Positions 28,738 to 38,259 of a stretch of 64,000 nt of DNA are shown in pieces (the first letter of the stretch is position 1; every line of letters starts with the position of its first letter). The notes under the pieces were generated by a model that was not told the origin of the DNA, searched no databases, and was given only the letters and a program-made list of their open reading frames with translations. The translations under genes were made by a program, and so were the position numbers. The stretch is from Flavobacteriaceae bacterium (GTDB taxonomy: Bacteria > Bacteroidota > Bacteroidia > Flavobacteriales > Weeksellaceae), in the NCBI GenBank assembly GCA_018260565.1, contig JAGLAZ010000008.1, positions 1 to 64,000 of the forward strand, in the 5' to 3' direction.

Positions 28738-29616
28738 ATGAAAGCACTAGTCTTTCCAGGCCAAGGGTCTCAATTCCCAGGCATGGGAAAAGAGCTGTAT
28801 GATGCACGAAAGGACATTAAAGATATAATGGATCATGCCAATGATGTTCTGGGCTTTTCTATTACAAAAATAATGTTTGAAGGAGATGCTGCTGCCCTAC
28901 AACAAACAAAGGTTACTCAACTTTCAATTTTTATTTATTCCGTTGCAGCGATTAAAGTGGTAAATGGAATAGGTGCTTCTATGGTTGCTGGGCATTCTCT
29001 TGGGGAGTTTTCCGCATTGGTTGCGAATGGGGTAATTACCTTTGAAGATGGTCTTAAGCTGGTGCAACAGCGCGCATTAGCTATGCAGCAGGCCTGCGAT
29101 GACGTTCCTGGTACTATGGCTGCTATTCTTGGTCTTCCAGATGACATAGTGGAAAACATCTGTAGAGAAACTACAGGTGTTGTAGTACCAGCCAACTATA
29201 ACTGCCCGGGACAATTGGTGATTTCTGGTGAAAAATCTGCAGTAGAAGCGGCATGCATAGCTTTAAAGGAGGCGGGTGCAAAAAGAGCTCTTATTCTACC
29301 GGTTCATGGTGCATTTCATTCCCCTTTGATGCAGCCAGCACAGGATCAATTAGAAGCTGCAATTCATGCAACTAAATTTCGAACTGCCAGTATGCCAGTA
29401 TATCAAAATATAAATGCTGAGGCAGTTACTGACCCAGAAACTATCAAAAAAAATCTTATTGCTCAGCTCACAGGCCCTGTGAAATGGACACAGACGATCC
29501 AAAATATGTCTAAAGATGGTGCAGAAAGTTTTATAGAAGTGGGTCCTGGAAATACTCTTCAAGGATTAATCCGGAAAATAAATCCCAATGCCCATACTGC
29601 CTCTGGTACCAGCTAA
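28738..29616 (+). CDS. fabD: Malonyl-CoA:ACP transacylase
   Basis: Loads malonyl groups from malonyl-CoA onto acyl carrier protein for fatty acid synthesis. The 292 residues have the opening FPGQGSQFPGMGKEL, the nucleophile serine in GHSLGEFSAL, the catalytic histidine in PVHGAFHSPLM and GPGNTLQGLI near the end. Two ATGs are adjacent; the second gives the family N-terminus MKALVFPGQGSQ. The stop TAA shares its last A with the ATG of the following GHMP kinase gene (TAATG), so the two are translationally coupled. The partner genes acpP and fabF are at 43.2 kb. Confidence 0.95.
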   Translation: MKALVFPGQGSQFPGMGKELYDARKDIKDIMDHANDVLGFSITKIMFEGDAAALQQTKVTQLSIFIYSVAAIKVVNGIGASMVAGHSLGEFSALVANGVITFEDGLKLVQQRALAMQQACDDVPGTMAAILGLPDDIVENICRETTGVVVPANYNCPGQLVISGEKSAVEAACIALKEAGAKRALILPVHGAFHSPLMQPAQDQLEAAIHATKFRTASMPVYQNINAEAVTDPETIKKNLIAQLTGPVKWTQTIQNMSKDGAESFIEVGPGNTLQGLIRKINPNAHTASGTS

Positions 29617-30557
29617 TGAATACTCTATGGGCACCCGGCAAACTTCTCCTTACAGGTGAATATTTTGTCTTAGATGGCGCTGCTGCACTGGCTGTCCCTA
29701 CTAAATTAGGTCAAAAAGCGTACATAGATACGCAGCCTTCTGAAAGGTTTGAAGTGCGGTGGAAGGCTACGCAAGGGAAAAATATTTTGATGGATAGCAT
29801 TTATATCCCTAGGAATACTTCATCCCAAACAGTACATACTGATTCATTTAGTACAAGGTTTGAATTTATTTTGAACCAAATAATTGAATTAAAGCCTGAT
29901 CTCCTTCATTCAAAAACTCGCTACAATGTGCATACAGAGCTTGAATTTCCTGCAGACTATGGATTAGGAAGTAGTTCTACGCTTATAGTATTAGCTGCAC
30001 AGATATTTAATGTTTGCCCATACCGCCTTAATGCTATCACGTTTAAAAGTTCTGGGTATGACGTAGCTGTAGCAATAGAAAAGAGAGCATTATTATTTAA
30101 AAAAAAATTAACTGAGGTGGAAGACCCCTCAGTTAAAAAGATTACGTACCGTCCCACTTTTTCATCAGATTTAATTTTTATCCATTTAAATCTAAAAAAA
30201 GACAGCCGGCAAGCAATTGATAGGTATAATCAATCCAAAAGCACGCAAGAGGATATAGAGAAAATTTCATCTATCACAGAAAAAATTAAAGAAGCCCACT
30301 CCTTGGAAGACTTTTCAGCTTTAATGATAGATCATGAAAATATTGTAGCAAAAAGAATTGAAGAAATCCCAGTGAAACAAAGGCTCTTCCCAGATCTAAA
30401 AGTATTTGTAAAAAGTTTAGGGGCTTGGGGCGGTGATTTTGTTTTAAGTCAAAAATTTGACGGATACCAAGACTATTTTTCTAAGTTGGGCTTTAATACC
30501 CTTTACAGCTGGGAAGAAATGGTGCATGATGAAAATCAAACCCGCTTTATCCATTAG
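29616..30557 (+). CDS. GYDIA family GHMP kinase
   Basis: 313-residue small-molecule kinase of the GHMP superfamily. The N-terminus is APGKLLLTGEYFVLDG, the ATP-binding motif is GLGSSSTLIV (about 115-124) and the subgroup signature appears as SSGYDVAVA (GYDIA in most members). A C-terminal segment AWGGDFVLS takes the place of the usual GGxxGG motif 3. The family is found in Bacteroidota and I expect a role in the mevalonate route, often near HMG-CoA reductase. Here it is instead coupled to fabD by a one-base overlap. The substrate is unproven. Confidence 0.85.
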   Translation: MNTLWAPGKLLLTGEYFVLDGAAALAVPTKLGQKAYIDTQPSERFEVRWKATQGKNILMDSIYIPRNTSSQTVHTDSFSTRFEFILNQIIELKPDLLHSKTRYNVHTELEFPADYGLGSSSTLIVLAAQIFNVCPYRLNAITFKSSGYDVAVAIEKRALLFKKKLTEVEDPSVKKITYRPTFSSDLIFIHLNLKKDSRQAIDRYNQSKSTQEDIEKISSITEKIKEAHSLEDFSALMIDHENIVAKRIEEIPVKQRLFPDLKVFVKSLGAWGGDFVLSQKFDGYQDYFSKLGFNTLYSWEEMVHDENQTRFIH

Positions 30558-30572
30558 TGAATAAAGATTTTT

Positions 30573-30580
30573 TAACTTTG
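30573..30580 (+). promoter_or_regulatory. Candidate -7 box of pckA
   Basis: TAACTTTG matches TAnnTTTG, 22 bases before the pckA ATG. Confidence 0.55.
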
Positions 30581-30602
30581 CATCCAATTATTTTTATTTT
30601 CC

Positions 30603-32204
30603 ATGAGTAGTTCACTTCACCAATACTTGCAGAAAAACGGCATTTCCTTTCAAGGAGAAATCTTGCACAATCCTACATATCAAGAGCTTTTTGATGCTGA
30701 AACTTCCTCAGAAAATGAAGGATATGAAGTGGGACAATTAACAGAATCTGGCTCAGTAGCGGTGAAAACGGGAATCTTCACAGGGAGATCTCCTAAAGAC
30801 AGATATATCGTAAAGGACACCACCACAGAAAATACTATTAATTGGGATGAAAAAGTAAATTTTCCAGCAACAAAGGAAATATTTGAAGATTGCAAAAATC
30901 TTGTTACTCAGCATTTATCTTCAGGTAAAAAGCTATGTATAGTAGATACATTTTGTGGCTCAAATCCTGACACTCGCCTTAAGGTACGCTTTGTTATGGA
31001 GGTAGCGTGGCAAGCACATTTTGTGAAGAACATGTTCATCCGGCCTTCATTTTATGAATTGGAAAATTTTGGCGAGCCCGATTTTTTAGTTTTAAATGGA
31101 TCTAAAGTGACCAATCCTAATTGGGAAGCTCAAGGACTAAACTCCGAAAATTTTGTGATGTTTGATCTTACAGACAAACTTCAAATCATAGGAGGAACTT
31201 GGTATGGTGGGGAAATGAAAAAGGGAATGTTCTCTATCATGAACTATTATCTTCCGCTGAAAGGAATGGCTTCCATGCACTGCTCTGCGAATGTAGGTGA
31301 AGATGGAGATGTTGCTTTATTTTTTGGACTCTCTGGTACAGGTAAAACCACTTTATCAGCAGATCCTAAACGCTATCTCATTGGTGATGATGAGCATGGA
31401 TGGGATCATGAAGGAGTTTTTAATTTTGAAGGAGGTTGTTATGCCAAGGTAATTGACCTTAGCAAAGAAAAAGAACCCGATATTTTTGCAGCTATCCGCC
31501 GCGATGCGCTTTTGGAAAATGTCGTAGTAGATGAAAATGGAAAAATTGACTATACAGATGATAGCATAACAGAAAACACGCGTGTTTCCTACCCTATTTA
31601 CCATATTTCTAAAATAGTTTTACCTTCTAAAGCTGGTCATGCTAAGAAAATAGTATATCTTTCTGCAGATGCCTTTGGAGTTTTGCCTCCTGTTTCCATT
31701 TTAGATGAAGATCAGGCCCAATATCATTTTCTTTGTGGCTACACTTCCAAACTTGCAGGTACAGAGCGTGGAATTACGGAACCGCAACCTTCTTTTTCGC
31801 CTGCTTTCGGAGAGGCCTTTCTCACCCTCCATCCTACTATGTACAGCAAAACTTTAATTAGTAAAATGAAGGAGCATGGTGCTAAAGCTTATCTAGTAAA
31901 CACAGGCTGGAACGGTACAGGAAAGAGAATTTCACTTAAAGATACGCGCGCTATAATAGATGCAATTATTGATGGAAGCATAAATTCTGCAGATACGGAA
32001 AAGCTTCCTATCCTAAATCTTACTGTTCCTAAGGCTTTACCTAATGTTTCGGAAGGCATTCTAGATCCTCGAGATACTTATAATACTGCTACAGAATGGG
32101 AGGAAAAGGCTAAAGATCTTGCCGCAAAATATATTCACAACTTTGACCAATATTGTGATACAGAAGAAGGTAAAAGATTAGTTGCAGCGGGCCCGAGCCT
32201 TTAA
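30603..32204 (+). CDS. pckA: Phosphoenolpyruvate carboxykinase (ATP)
   Basis: Converts oxaloacetate and ATP to phosphoenolpyruvate, CO2 and ADP, the gluconeogenic step (it can run toward fixation in CO2-rich niches). The 533 residues are typical for the ATP type. Landmarks: [15 protein letters not shown] (about 56-70), [18 protein letters not shown], the P-loop [13 protein letters not shown] (about 240-252), IGDDEHGW and the adenine-region [10 protein letters not shown]. It has its own promoter and a strong terminator, so it is monocistronic. Confidence 0.97.
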   Translation: MSSSLHQYLQKNGISFQGEILHNPTYQELFDAETSSENEGYEVGQLTESGSVAVKTGIFTGRSPKDRYIVKDTTTENTINWDEKVNFPATKEIFEDCKNLVTQHLSSGKKLCIVDTFCGSNPDTRLKVRFVMEVAWQAHFVKNMFIRPSFYELENFGEPDFLVLNGSKVTNPNWEAQGLNSENFVMFDLTDKLQIIGGTWYGGEMKKGMFSIMNYYLPLKGMASMHCSANVGEDGDVALFFGLSGTGKTTLSADPKRYLIGDDEHGWDHEGVFNFEGGCYAKVIDLSKEKEPDIFAAIRRDALLENVVVDENGKIDYTDDSITENTRVSYPIYHISKIVLPSKAGHAKKIVYLSADAFGVLPPVSILDEDQAQYHFLCGYTSKLAGTERGITEPQPSFSPAFGEAFLTLHPTMYSKTLISKMKEHGAKAYLVNTGWNGTGKRISLKDTRAIIDAIIDGSINSADTEKLPILNLTVPKALPNVSEGILDPRDTYNTATEWEEKAKDLAAKYIHNFDQYCDTEEGKRLVAAGPSL

Positions 32205-32224
32205 GTATTAACCATAAAATGTAT

Positions 32225-32251
32225 TGCCTCAAAATTTTTGGGGCATTTTTT
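32225..32251 (+). terminator. Terminator after pckA
   Basis: Ten-bp stem (TGCCTCAAAA / TTTTGGGGCA, one G-T pair) followed by a T tract. It overlaps the last bases of the convergent aroQ gene. Confidence 0.85.
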
Positions 32252-32678
32252 ATGAATTAAAAGTAATTTTTTGGACTAAAAACTGAATAGCCAAAGAATA
32301 ACCTTCCAATCCGCACCCGCTGATAACTGCGTCACAGGCCATACCAGTAATAGTTTTATGTCTAAAATCTTCTCGTGCATGGATATTAGAAATATGCACT
32401 TCTATTTTAGGACAAGTACAATTTTTAAGTGCATCCATCAGGGCAATGCTATAATGAGAATACGCCCCTGGATTGATAACTAGGGCATCATACCTTTCTT
32501 TTTGGAGAGCATTAATTAATTCCCCTTCAATATTGGACTGGAAATATTGTATTTCTGCTTCAGGAAACTGTTGTTGAAGTATTGCTAAACGGGCTTCCAT
32601 ACTTTCCGTTCCGTAAATATCTGGTTCTCTTTTACCTAACAGATTAAGGTTGGGACCGTTTATAAGTAACACTTTCAT
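32250..32678 (-). CDS. aroQ: Type II 3-dehydroquinate dehydratase
   Basis: Third step of the shikimate pathway, dehydrating 3-dehydroquinate. The 142 residues are the size of the type II dodecameric enzyme. The active-site segments LLINGPNLNLLGKREPDIYG (residues 3-22, with the catalytic Tyr and Arg), VINPGAYSHYSIAL and EVHISNIHAREDFR are all present. It begins two bases after the mutS stop on the same strand and converges on pckA. Confidence 0.96.
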   Translation of the reverse strand: MKVLLINGPNLNLLGKREPDIYGTESMEARLAILQQQFPEAEIQYFQSNIEGELINALQKERYDALVINPGAYSHYSIALMDALKNCTCPKIEVHISNIHAREDFRHKTITGMACDAVISGCGLEGYSLAIQFLVQKITFNS

Positions 32679-32680
32679 AC

Positions 32681-35284
32681 TTAATTAGAGCTAATTAATT
32701 TTTTAATAGCATTCAGTTTCATTAATGCCTCTACAGGTGTAAGAGTGTTGATGTCCAATTTATCAATTTCATCGCGAATATTTTCTAATACTGGATCATC
32801 TAATTGAAAAAAGGAAAGTTGCATTTGGTCCTGAACTATTTTTTTAATACCCGATTGCATCTCAGAATTATTTCTATTTTTTTCTAAACCTTCCAAAATT
32901 TCCGACGCGCGCTTAAGAACTGATTTAGGAATGCCCGCAAGCCTCGCTACATGAATACCAAAACTATGTTCGCTGCCCCCAGGTTCCAAAGTTCTAAGAA
33001 AAATAATACTCCCAGCATGCTCCTGAATGGCAACATGGAAATTTTTAATCCTTTCAAAGCTTTTCTGCATTTCATTCAGTTCATGATAATGGGTAGCAAA
33101 TAGCACCTTAGGGCGCGCTGGATGCTCATGCAGATATTCAGCGATGGCCCATGCGATGCTTACTCCGTCATAGGTGGATGTTCCGCGGCCTAATTCGTCT
33201 AATAAGATAAGACTTCTTGAAGAAAGGTTATTGAGAATATTGGCAGCTTCGTTCATTTCCACCATAAAAGTAGACTCACCAGCAGAGATATTGTCTGATG
33301 CTCCTACACGCGTAAAAATTTTATCCAATACCCCTATTTTGGCATATTCTGCAGGCACATAGCTCCCCATTTGAGCTAATATAGATATAAGGGCCGTTTG
33401 CCTTAAAATTGCTGATTTTCCCGACATATTAGGCCCTGTTACCATAATCACTTGACTGGTTTTTGGGTCTAGAAAAACATCATTTGGAATATATTTTTCA
33501 CCCGATGGAAGTGCTTTTTCTATCATTGGATGTCTCGCTTTGCGAATTTCCAGCTGGTTTTCCTCCGATATTTCAGGGCAGGAATAATGCTCTATATGTG
33601 CAAGTTCTGCTAGAGCAGTGGCGCAATCTAGTTCGGCAATAGCTAATGCACAATCCTGAATTTGAGGAATGTATACTGCTATTTCTCGTAATAATTCAAA
33701 ATATTGCTTGGATTCTATTTCAGATATTTTAGATTCCGCACTTAGGATTTTTTCTTCTAATTCTTTTAATTCGGATGTTATATAACGTTCCGCATTTACT
33801 AAGGTTTGTTTTCTTACCCATTCTTCTGGAACAGATGCCTTATGAGCATTGCGGACCTCAAGATAATATCCAAAAACAGAATTAAAATCAATTTTTAAAC
33901 TTGTAATTCCCGTTTGCAGAATAGCTTTCTGAAGAATATCTTCCAAGATATTTTTTGCGTTAATCCTAATATTTCGGTATTCATCCAGCATAGGATTCAC
34001 GCCTTCCCGGATAACGTTTGCTTTGCTTAATAATGTGGGAAGCTCATCTGCAAGCTGAGAATATAAAAGAGTCAGAATGTCTAGTGAGGAATCCGGTGTT
34101 TTGCACCAGGCCGCCAAATCCGGATAGGAAAGACAAGTAGAATAAAGATCTTGCGCTGCCTGCAAACCATCGCGTAAATTACCAAGTTCTTTTGGTTGAA
34201 TTTTTTCTGATGCCAACTTTCCTACTAGGCGTTCAATATCTCCGGTTTTTTGTATTAAAGTGCGAATAGCGGAATGACTTTCCGGATCATTAAAGAAAAA
34301 CCGTACTGCATGAAGTCTTCTATTAATTTCTGCCACATTTTTTAATGGCATAATGAGCCTTCTGCGAAGCATTCTATGTCCCATCGGGCTTTTACACAAA
34401 TCTATTACGCCTAATAGACCATGAGCCATAGGATCATGTTGATTTTGTAGTCCAGAACTATGTAACAATTCCAAATTCCGTATGGTAAAAGCATCCAGTA
34501 CAAGGGCGTCCTCATAGGGAAGACGCGAAATTTTAGAGATGTGTTTTAGCTGTGTATTGCGGGTATCATCTGTAAGGTACACCATAACTGCCCCGGCGGC
34601 GGTAATGGCTAGGCTTAAATCATCAACACCAAATCCTTTTAAAGATGCCGTTTTAAAGTGGCCAGTTAGCTTTTCATAAGCAAATGCATGCTGAAATGCC
34701 CAATCCTCCATTTTAAATACCTGCTTTTTTTTCAAGGCAAAGGGTATATCTTTTCCTCTTTGTACTAGAATTTCTTTTGGCTGAAGCGTATCAAAACTAT
34801 GTAAGACTTGAGCTTCTGTACCTTGAAAAAGATAAAATTCTCCTGTAGAAATATCCAAATACGCCACTCCATACATCGTCTTATCAGCATGGATGGCGGC
34901 GAGGAAGTTATTTTGGCCAGAATCTAAAACATTTTCATTATAAGTAACACCAGGCGTAACCAGTTCCGTTACACCTCTTTTTACAATACCCTTTGCTTGT
35001 TTAGGATCTTCTAGTTGTTCACATATCGCTACACGCAAACCGGCTCGTACAAGTTTTGGTAAATAATTTTCCAAAGAGTGGTATGGGAATCCTGCTAATT
35101 CTATGTGAGATGCACTGCCATTAGCCCTTTTGGTAAGGATTATATTGAGAATCTGGGATGCTCGAATGGCATCTTCTCCAAAAGTTTCATAAAAATCCCC
35201 TACGCGGAATAATAATACAGCATCAGGATATTTGGCCTTTATCCTGTTATACTGTGTCATGAGGGGTGTTTCTTTTTTGGCCAT
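32681..35284 (-). CDS. mutS: DNA mismatch repair protein MutS
   Basis: Mismatch-recognising ATPase. The 867 residues open with the mismatch-binding region (TPLMTQYNRIKAKYPDAVLLFRVGDFYETFGEDA, with the Phe-x-Glu pair FYE contacting mismatches). The connector, lever and clamp domains follow, then the ATPase with Walker A GPNMSGKSAILRQ, LLDELGRGTSTYDG (Walker B) and FATHYHEL. The last about 60 residues are a C-terminal oligomerisation tail. It is divergent from the RNA methyltransferase and shares its operon with aroQ. Confidence 0.97.
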   Translation of the reverse strand: MAKKETPLMTQYNRIKAKYPDAVLLFRVGDFYETFGEDAIRASQILNIILTKRANGSASHIELAGFPYHSLENYLPKLVRAGLRVAICEQLEDPKQAKGIVKRGVTELVTPGVTYNENVLDSGQNNFLAAIHADKTMYGVAYLDISTGEFYLFQGTEAQVLHSFDTLQPKEILVQRGKDIPFALKKKQVFKMEDWAFQHAFAYEKLTGHFKTASLKGFGVDDLSLAITAAGAVMVYLTDDTRNTQLKHISKISRLPYEDALVLDAFTIRNLELLHSSGLQNQHDPMAHGLLGVIDLCKSPMGHRMLRRRLIMPLKNVAEINRRLHAVRFFFNDPESHSAIRTLIQKTGDIERLVGKLASEKIQPKELGNLRDGLQAAQDLYSTCLSYPDLAAWCKTPDSSLDILTLLYSQLADELPTLLSKANVIREGVNPMLDEYRNIRINAKNILEDILQKAILQTGITSLKIDFNSVFGYYLEVRNAHKASVPEEWVRKQTLVNAERYITSELKELEEKILSAESKISEIESKQYFELLREIAVYIPQIQDCALAIAELDCATALAELAHIEHYSCPEISEENQLEIRKARHPMIEKALPSGEKYIPNDVFLDPKTSQVIMVTGPNMSGKSAILRQTALISILAQMGSYVPAEYAKIGVLDKIFTRVGASDNISAGESTFMVEMNEAANILNNLSSRSLILLDELGRGTSTYDGVSIAWAIAEYLHEHPARPKVLFATHYHELNEMQKSFERIKNFHVAIQEHAGSIIFLRTLEPGGSEHSFGIHVARLAGIPKSVLKRASEILEGLEKNRNNSEMQSGIKKIVQDQMQLSFFQLDDPVLENIRDEIDKLDINTLTPVEALMKLNAIKKLISSN

Positions 35285-35306
35285 GGAATTATATGAACAT
35301 CAGCAG

Positions 35307-35335
35307 TTGCCCTTGTTTCAGATTATTTATTTTTG
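35307..35335 (+). promoter_or_regulatory. Candidate promoter of the RNA methyltransferase gene
   Basis: TTG at 35307-35309, 18 bases of spacer and TATTTTTG at 35328-35335, a full -33/-7 match. The gene's ATG is 15 bases downstream. Confidence 0.6.
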
Positions 35336-35349
35336 TCAAAAGTACGAAA

Positions 35350-35892
35350 ATGGCTACCCCTAAAAAAATAAGCATGGACGCACTCGGCAGACCTAATGTT
35401 GAAGAATTTAAAAATATCCCTAAGATTCCAGTGACAATTCTGCTAGATGATACCCGGAGTATGCATAATGTAGGATCCGTGTTTCGAAGCAGTGATGCCT
35501 TTTTAGTAGAAGAGATTATTTTATGTGGTATTACACCCACCCCTCCTCACAGAGACATTCACAAAGCTGCATTGGGTGCAGAGGAGAGTGTCACATGGAA
35601 GCATTCTGAAAACGCGGCACAAACAATTTCAGATAAAAAAAAGGAACATTACACCATTCTTGCTATCGAACAAACAGATAGCAGCCAGCAATTAGAAAAA
35701 TTCCGTCCTGATTGTCACCAAAAATATGTGGTTGTTTTTGGGAATGAAGTTTTTGGTGTCAAAGATGAGCTTTTGGCACTTTGTGATGATGTTATAGAGA
35801 TACCGCAAGGTGGTACAAAACATTCTCTTAATGTTTCTGTATGTGCGGGTATTGTGTTGTGGGAATTTTATAAAGTTTATACAGCAAATTAA
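35350..35892 (+). CDS. TrmH/SpoU family RNA 2'-O-methyltransferase
   Basis: 180-residue SPOUT methyltransferase without an added RNA-binding domain. The three motifs are visible: motif 1 in LDDTRSMHNVGSVFRSSDAF, motif 2 in VVVFGNEVFGV and motif 3 in IEIPQGGTKHSLNVSVCAGI, which together form the knotted SAM site. The start is the ATG at 35350; the longer frame to 35266 overlaps mutS and the promoter. The target (tRNA or rRNA) is not clear, although the size resembles TrmH/TrmL-like tRNA enzymes. Confidence 0.88.
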   Translation: MATPKKISMDALGRPNVEEFKNIPKIPVTILLDDTRSMHNVGSVFRSSDAFLVEEIILCGITPTPPHRDIHKAALGAEESVTWKHSENAAQTISDKKKEHYTILAIEQTDSSQQLEKFRPDCHQKYVVVFGNEVFGVKDELLALCDDVIEIPQGGTKHSLNVSVCAGIVLWEFYKVYTAN

Positions 35893-35918
35893 TAAATTTA
35901 TAATCCTCCGGCTTTTTG

Positions 35919-35926
35919 TAAATTTG
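35919..35926 (+). promoter_or_regulatory. Candidate -7 box of the CBS gene, leaderless
   Basis: TAAATTTG ends four bases before the ATG at 35931, predicting a leaderless mRNA. Confidence 0.5.
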
Positions 35927-35930
35927 CTTT

Positions 35931-36584
35931 ATGTTGGTGGATGAAATTTTTACTCGGAACACACAAAACTTTGCATGGGATAGTCCCATTGATACAGTGA
36001 AGAATTACATTTCATATGAAGTAGATTCTCACATTTTCATTGTTGAAAATGGTCAATTGATCACTTGTGTTTCCCGGGAGAATGTTGTAAACCAAACATC
36101 ATCCAATTTAGCATCTCTACAGGACGCTGGAGAACTCTTTTTTTTAAATACCTCTCATCAGGTTTTGGACGCCATACCTTTAATGAGCGAATTTCATAGC
36201 AATATTGTACCTATAATAGATGAGGAAGGAACCTTTATGGGAAGCTTAATGGCGCGTGATGTCTTAGATGAACTTGCAATGTTTCCTGTATTCCGGGAAC
36301 CGTGCGTATTACTAATTCTTAGTGGCACAAACCTAAATTTTAGCTTAAGTGAAATAACCCAAATAGTGGAGGCAGAAAATGTAAAAATTTTTGCTTTACA
36401 AATTTCCCGTATCGCTGAAACTGAAATAGAGGTTATGATTAAAATTAGCCTTCGTAATGTGCAGAATGCTGTTGATGCCCTGCAACGTTTTGGGTACACT
36501 CTATTATACTCCAGCCATCTTGATAGAAGAAAAGAGACATTTAAAAACAGACTGGATTTCGTTCAGAAATACCTTGAAATTTAA
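35931..36584 (+). CDS. CBS domain protein
   Basis: 217-residue soluble protein. Two CBS motifs fill about residues 10-130, the second including HSNIVPIIDEEGTFMGSLMARDVLDEL. A C-terminal ACT-like region (about 135-200, LILSGTNLNFSLSEITQIVEAENVKIF) follows. CBS pairs usually bind adenosine nucleotides. It stops five bases before nadK, so it probably senses nucleotide state next to NAD kinase, a pairing I know from flavobacteria. The ligand and partner are unproven. Confidence 0.85.
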   Translation: MLVDEIFTRNTQNFAWDSPIDTVKNYISYEVDSHIFIVENGQLITCVSRENVVNQTSSNLASLQDAGELFFLNTSHQVLDAIPLMSEFHSNIVPIIDEEGTFMGSLMARDVLDELAMFPVFREPCVLLILSGTNLNFSLSEITQIVEAENVKIFALQISRIAETEIEVMIKISLRNVQNAVDALQRFGYTLLYSSHLDRRKETFKNRLDFVQKYLEI

Positions 36585-36589
36585 AACGA

Positions 36590-37480
36590 ATGAAAGCTGC
36601 ACTTTATTCTCAAAAATCTGACTTAGATACCTTTTTATATCTAAGCAAATTTATCTCTGAAATGGACCAGAGAAAAGTGGAGGTCGTTTTAGAAGCAGGT
36701 TTAGCCAAAAATCTTCAACTAGGTAAAAATTTCTCCACATTTTCCAATTGTTCTGAACTGGAACAACTAGGCATTGATTTTTTCTTCAGTTTTGGAGGTG
36801 ATGGTACTATTTTAAATGCTCTTACATTCGTTCAAAATCTAAATATCCCTGTTATAGGCATTAATACAGGAAGACTGGGATTTTTGGCCTCCTTTTCTAA
36901 GGATGAAGTATTTTTTAATATTGATAAAATTTTAAATGGCGAGATGGAAATCAGCCAACGCTCTGTGTTGGAAGTTACCATCCCAGGAAGTGATTCAGCA
37001 TTCAGTATGAGCGCAAATCCTGCATTCCCATTTGCCCTGAATGATCTCTGTATTACCAGGAAAGAAACTACCAGCATGATAAGTATCGATAGCTGGATAG
37101 ATGAGAAGTTTTTAACTGTTTTTTGGGCAGATGGACTTATTATTAGTACACCCACAGGTTCCACAGCTTATAATTTGAGTTGTGGTGGTCCTATACTTTC
37201 CCCTGAGAATGAGCAGTTCGTCATCACTCCTATTGCTCCTCATAATTTAAACGTTCGTCCTATAGTATTGCCAGAAAATGCAATTATTAAACTAAAGGTG
37301 GAAAGCAGAGTGCCTACGATATCCGTTTCATTGGACTCCCGGTTATATGACTGGGATATTCAGCATGAAATTACTATTAAAAAAGCGGATTTTTCTTTGA
37401 ATTTAATGTTTCCAAAGAAGATAAATTTTTACGATAAACTTAGGGAACGTCTTAACTGGGGTAAAGATCAAAGGAATTAA
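36590..37480 (+). CDS. nadK: NAD kinase
   Basis: Phosphorylates NAD to NADP. The 296 residues show the active-site GGDGTILNAL (about 66-75, with the key Asp), NTGRLGFLA, and the NAD-binding DGLIISTPTGSTAYNLSCGGPI (about 181-202). It is cotranscribed with the CBS gene. The stop interlocks with that of the convergent metal-receptor gene in the palindrome TTAA, so no terminator fits between the two genes. Confidence 0.96.
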   Translation: MKAALYSQKSDLDTFLYLSKFISEMDQRKVEVVLEAGLAKNLQLGKNFSTFSNCSELEQLGIDFFFSFGGDGTILNALTFVQNLNIPVIGINTGRLGFLASFSKDEVFFNIDKILNGEMEISQRSVLEVTIPGSDSAFSMSANPAFPFALNDLCITRKETTSMISIDSWIDEKFLTVFWADGLIISTPTGSTAYNLSCGGPILSPENEQFVITPIAPHNLNVRPIVLPENAIIKLKVESRVPTISVSLDSRLYDWDIQHEITIKKADFSLNLMFPKKINFYDKLRERLNWGKDQRN

Positions 37481-38211
37481 GTTTGTAATATAAAATGATT
37501 TGCTTTGGCTAAATAACTTCCAAACCAGCTGAAGTATTCGCCAGAAACCAGTTTTATTTCGGAATTTTTATTTTCCCTATTCAAAGATTCTGTAAAAAAT
37601 AACAAATCTTTCATTTTAAAGGGATAGGGTTCAGAGGACAAAAAAATAAGTTCTGCATTACAGATTTCTTCCCAAGTAACCTGAGGATAACGCGTACAAT
37701 TTTTAAAATAATTATTGAATCCTAAAGCCTCTAAAACACTGCTAATATAGGTGTCTCCACCAGCTACCATCCATGGTTTTTTCCAAATAACATAGGCAAC
37801 CGATTTGGGTTTTGAGGCTCTATGATTTTGGATGGTACGGTTATTATCATGATTAATACGGATCGGATCTGCTGGAAGATTCACTTTAGTACAAAGTTCA
37901 ACAAGGAAAAGGTTGTTATCTTCAAGATTTTTTATATCAGTGAGCCAAACTGGATATACAGAGGCTAGAATCTCTATCTCTTCTTTGGTGTTTTCTTCCT
38001 TATTCGCGATAATTAAATCGGGGCTTTTTACGCCTTGGAGAGCAGAAATTCTATCTACCTTAACATTTTTAGTGCCACCAAAAACAGGTATATTTTGAAC
38101 CTTAGATTTAGGATATATACAGAATTTTGTACGGCCTACTAAGTCTTCACTTGGTAAACCTAAATCTAACAAGGAATATGTGATGGAAGGAACTAGAGAT
38201 AGTGTTTTCAT
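37477..38211 (-). CDS. Helical-backbone metal receptor (BtuF-like) protein
   Basis: 244-residue protein with the fold of cluster III ABC binding proteins for cobalamin, siderophores or metals (LVPSITYSLLDLGLPSEDLVGRT start, PDLIIANKEEN, VAGGDTYISSVLEALGFNNYF). It has no signal peptide or lipobox and begins directly with the domain, so a cytoplasmic location is likely, as in the small orphan members of this family. No ABC permease is nearby. Its ATG directly touches the T tract of the upstream terminator, leaving no room for a leader. Confidence 0.8.
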   Translation of the reverse strand: MKTLSLVPSITYSLLDLGLPSEDLVGRTKFCIYPKSKVQNIPVFGGTKNVKVDRISALQGVKSPDLIIANKEENTKEEIEILASVYPVWLTDIKNLEDNNLFLVELCTKVNLPADPIRINHDNNRTIQNHRASKPKSVAYVIWKKPWMVAGGDTYISSVLEALGFNNYFKNCTRYPQVTWEEICNAELIFLSSEPYPFKMKDLLFFTESLNRENKNSEIKLVSGEYFSWFGSYLAKANHFILQT

Positions 38212-38241
38212 AAAAAAGGCAAAATATTAAATTTTGCCTTT
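38212..38241 (-). terminator. Terminator of nusB-DUF1573-yajC, abutting the next ATG
   Basis: Perfect 11-bp inverted repeat (38215-38225 and 38231-38241) with a five-base loop. On the minus strand the T6 tail ends at 38212 and the ATG of the metal-receptor gene begins at 38211. Confidence 0.85.
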
Positions 38242-38259
38242 AGATTTAAATTCCTATTC

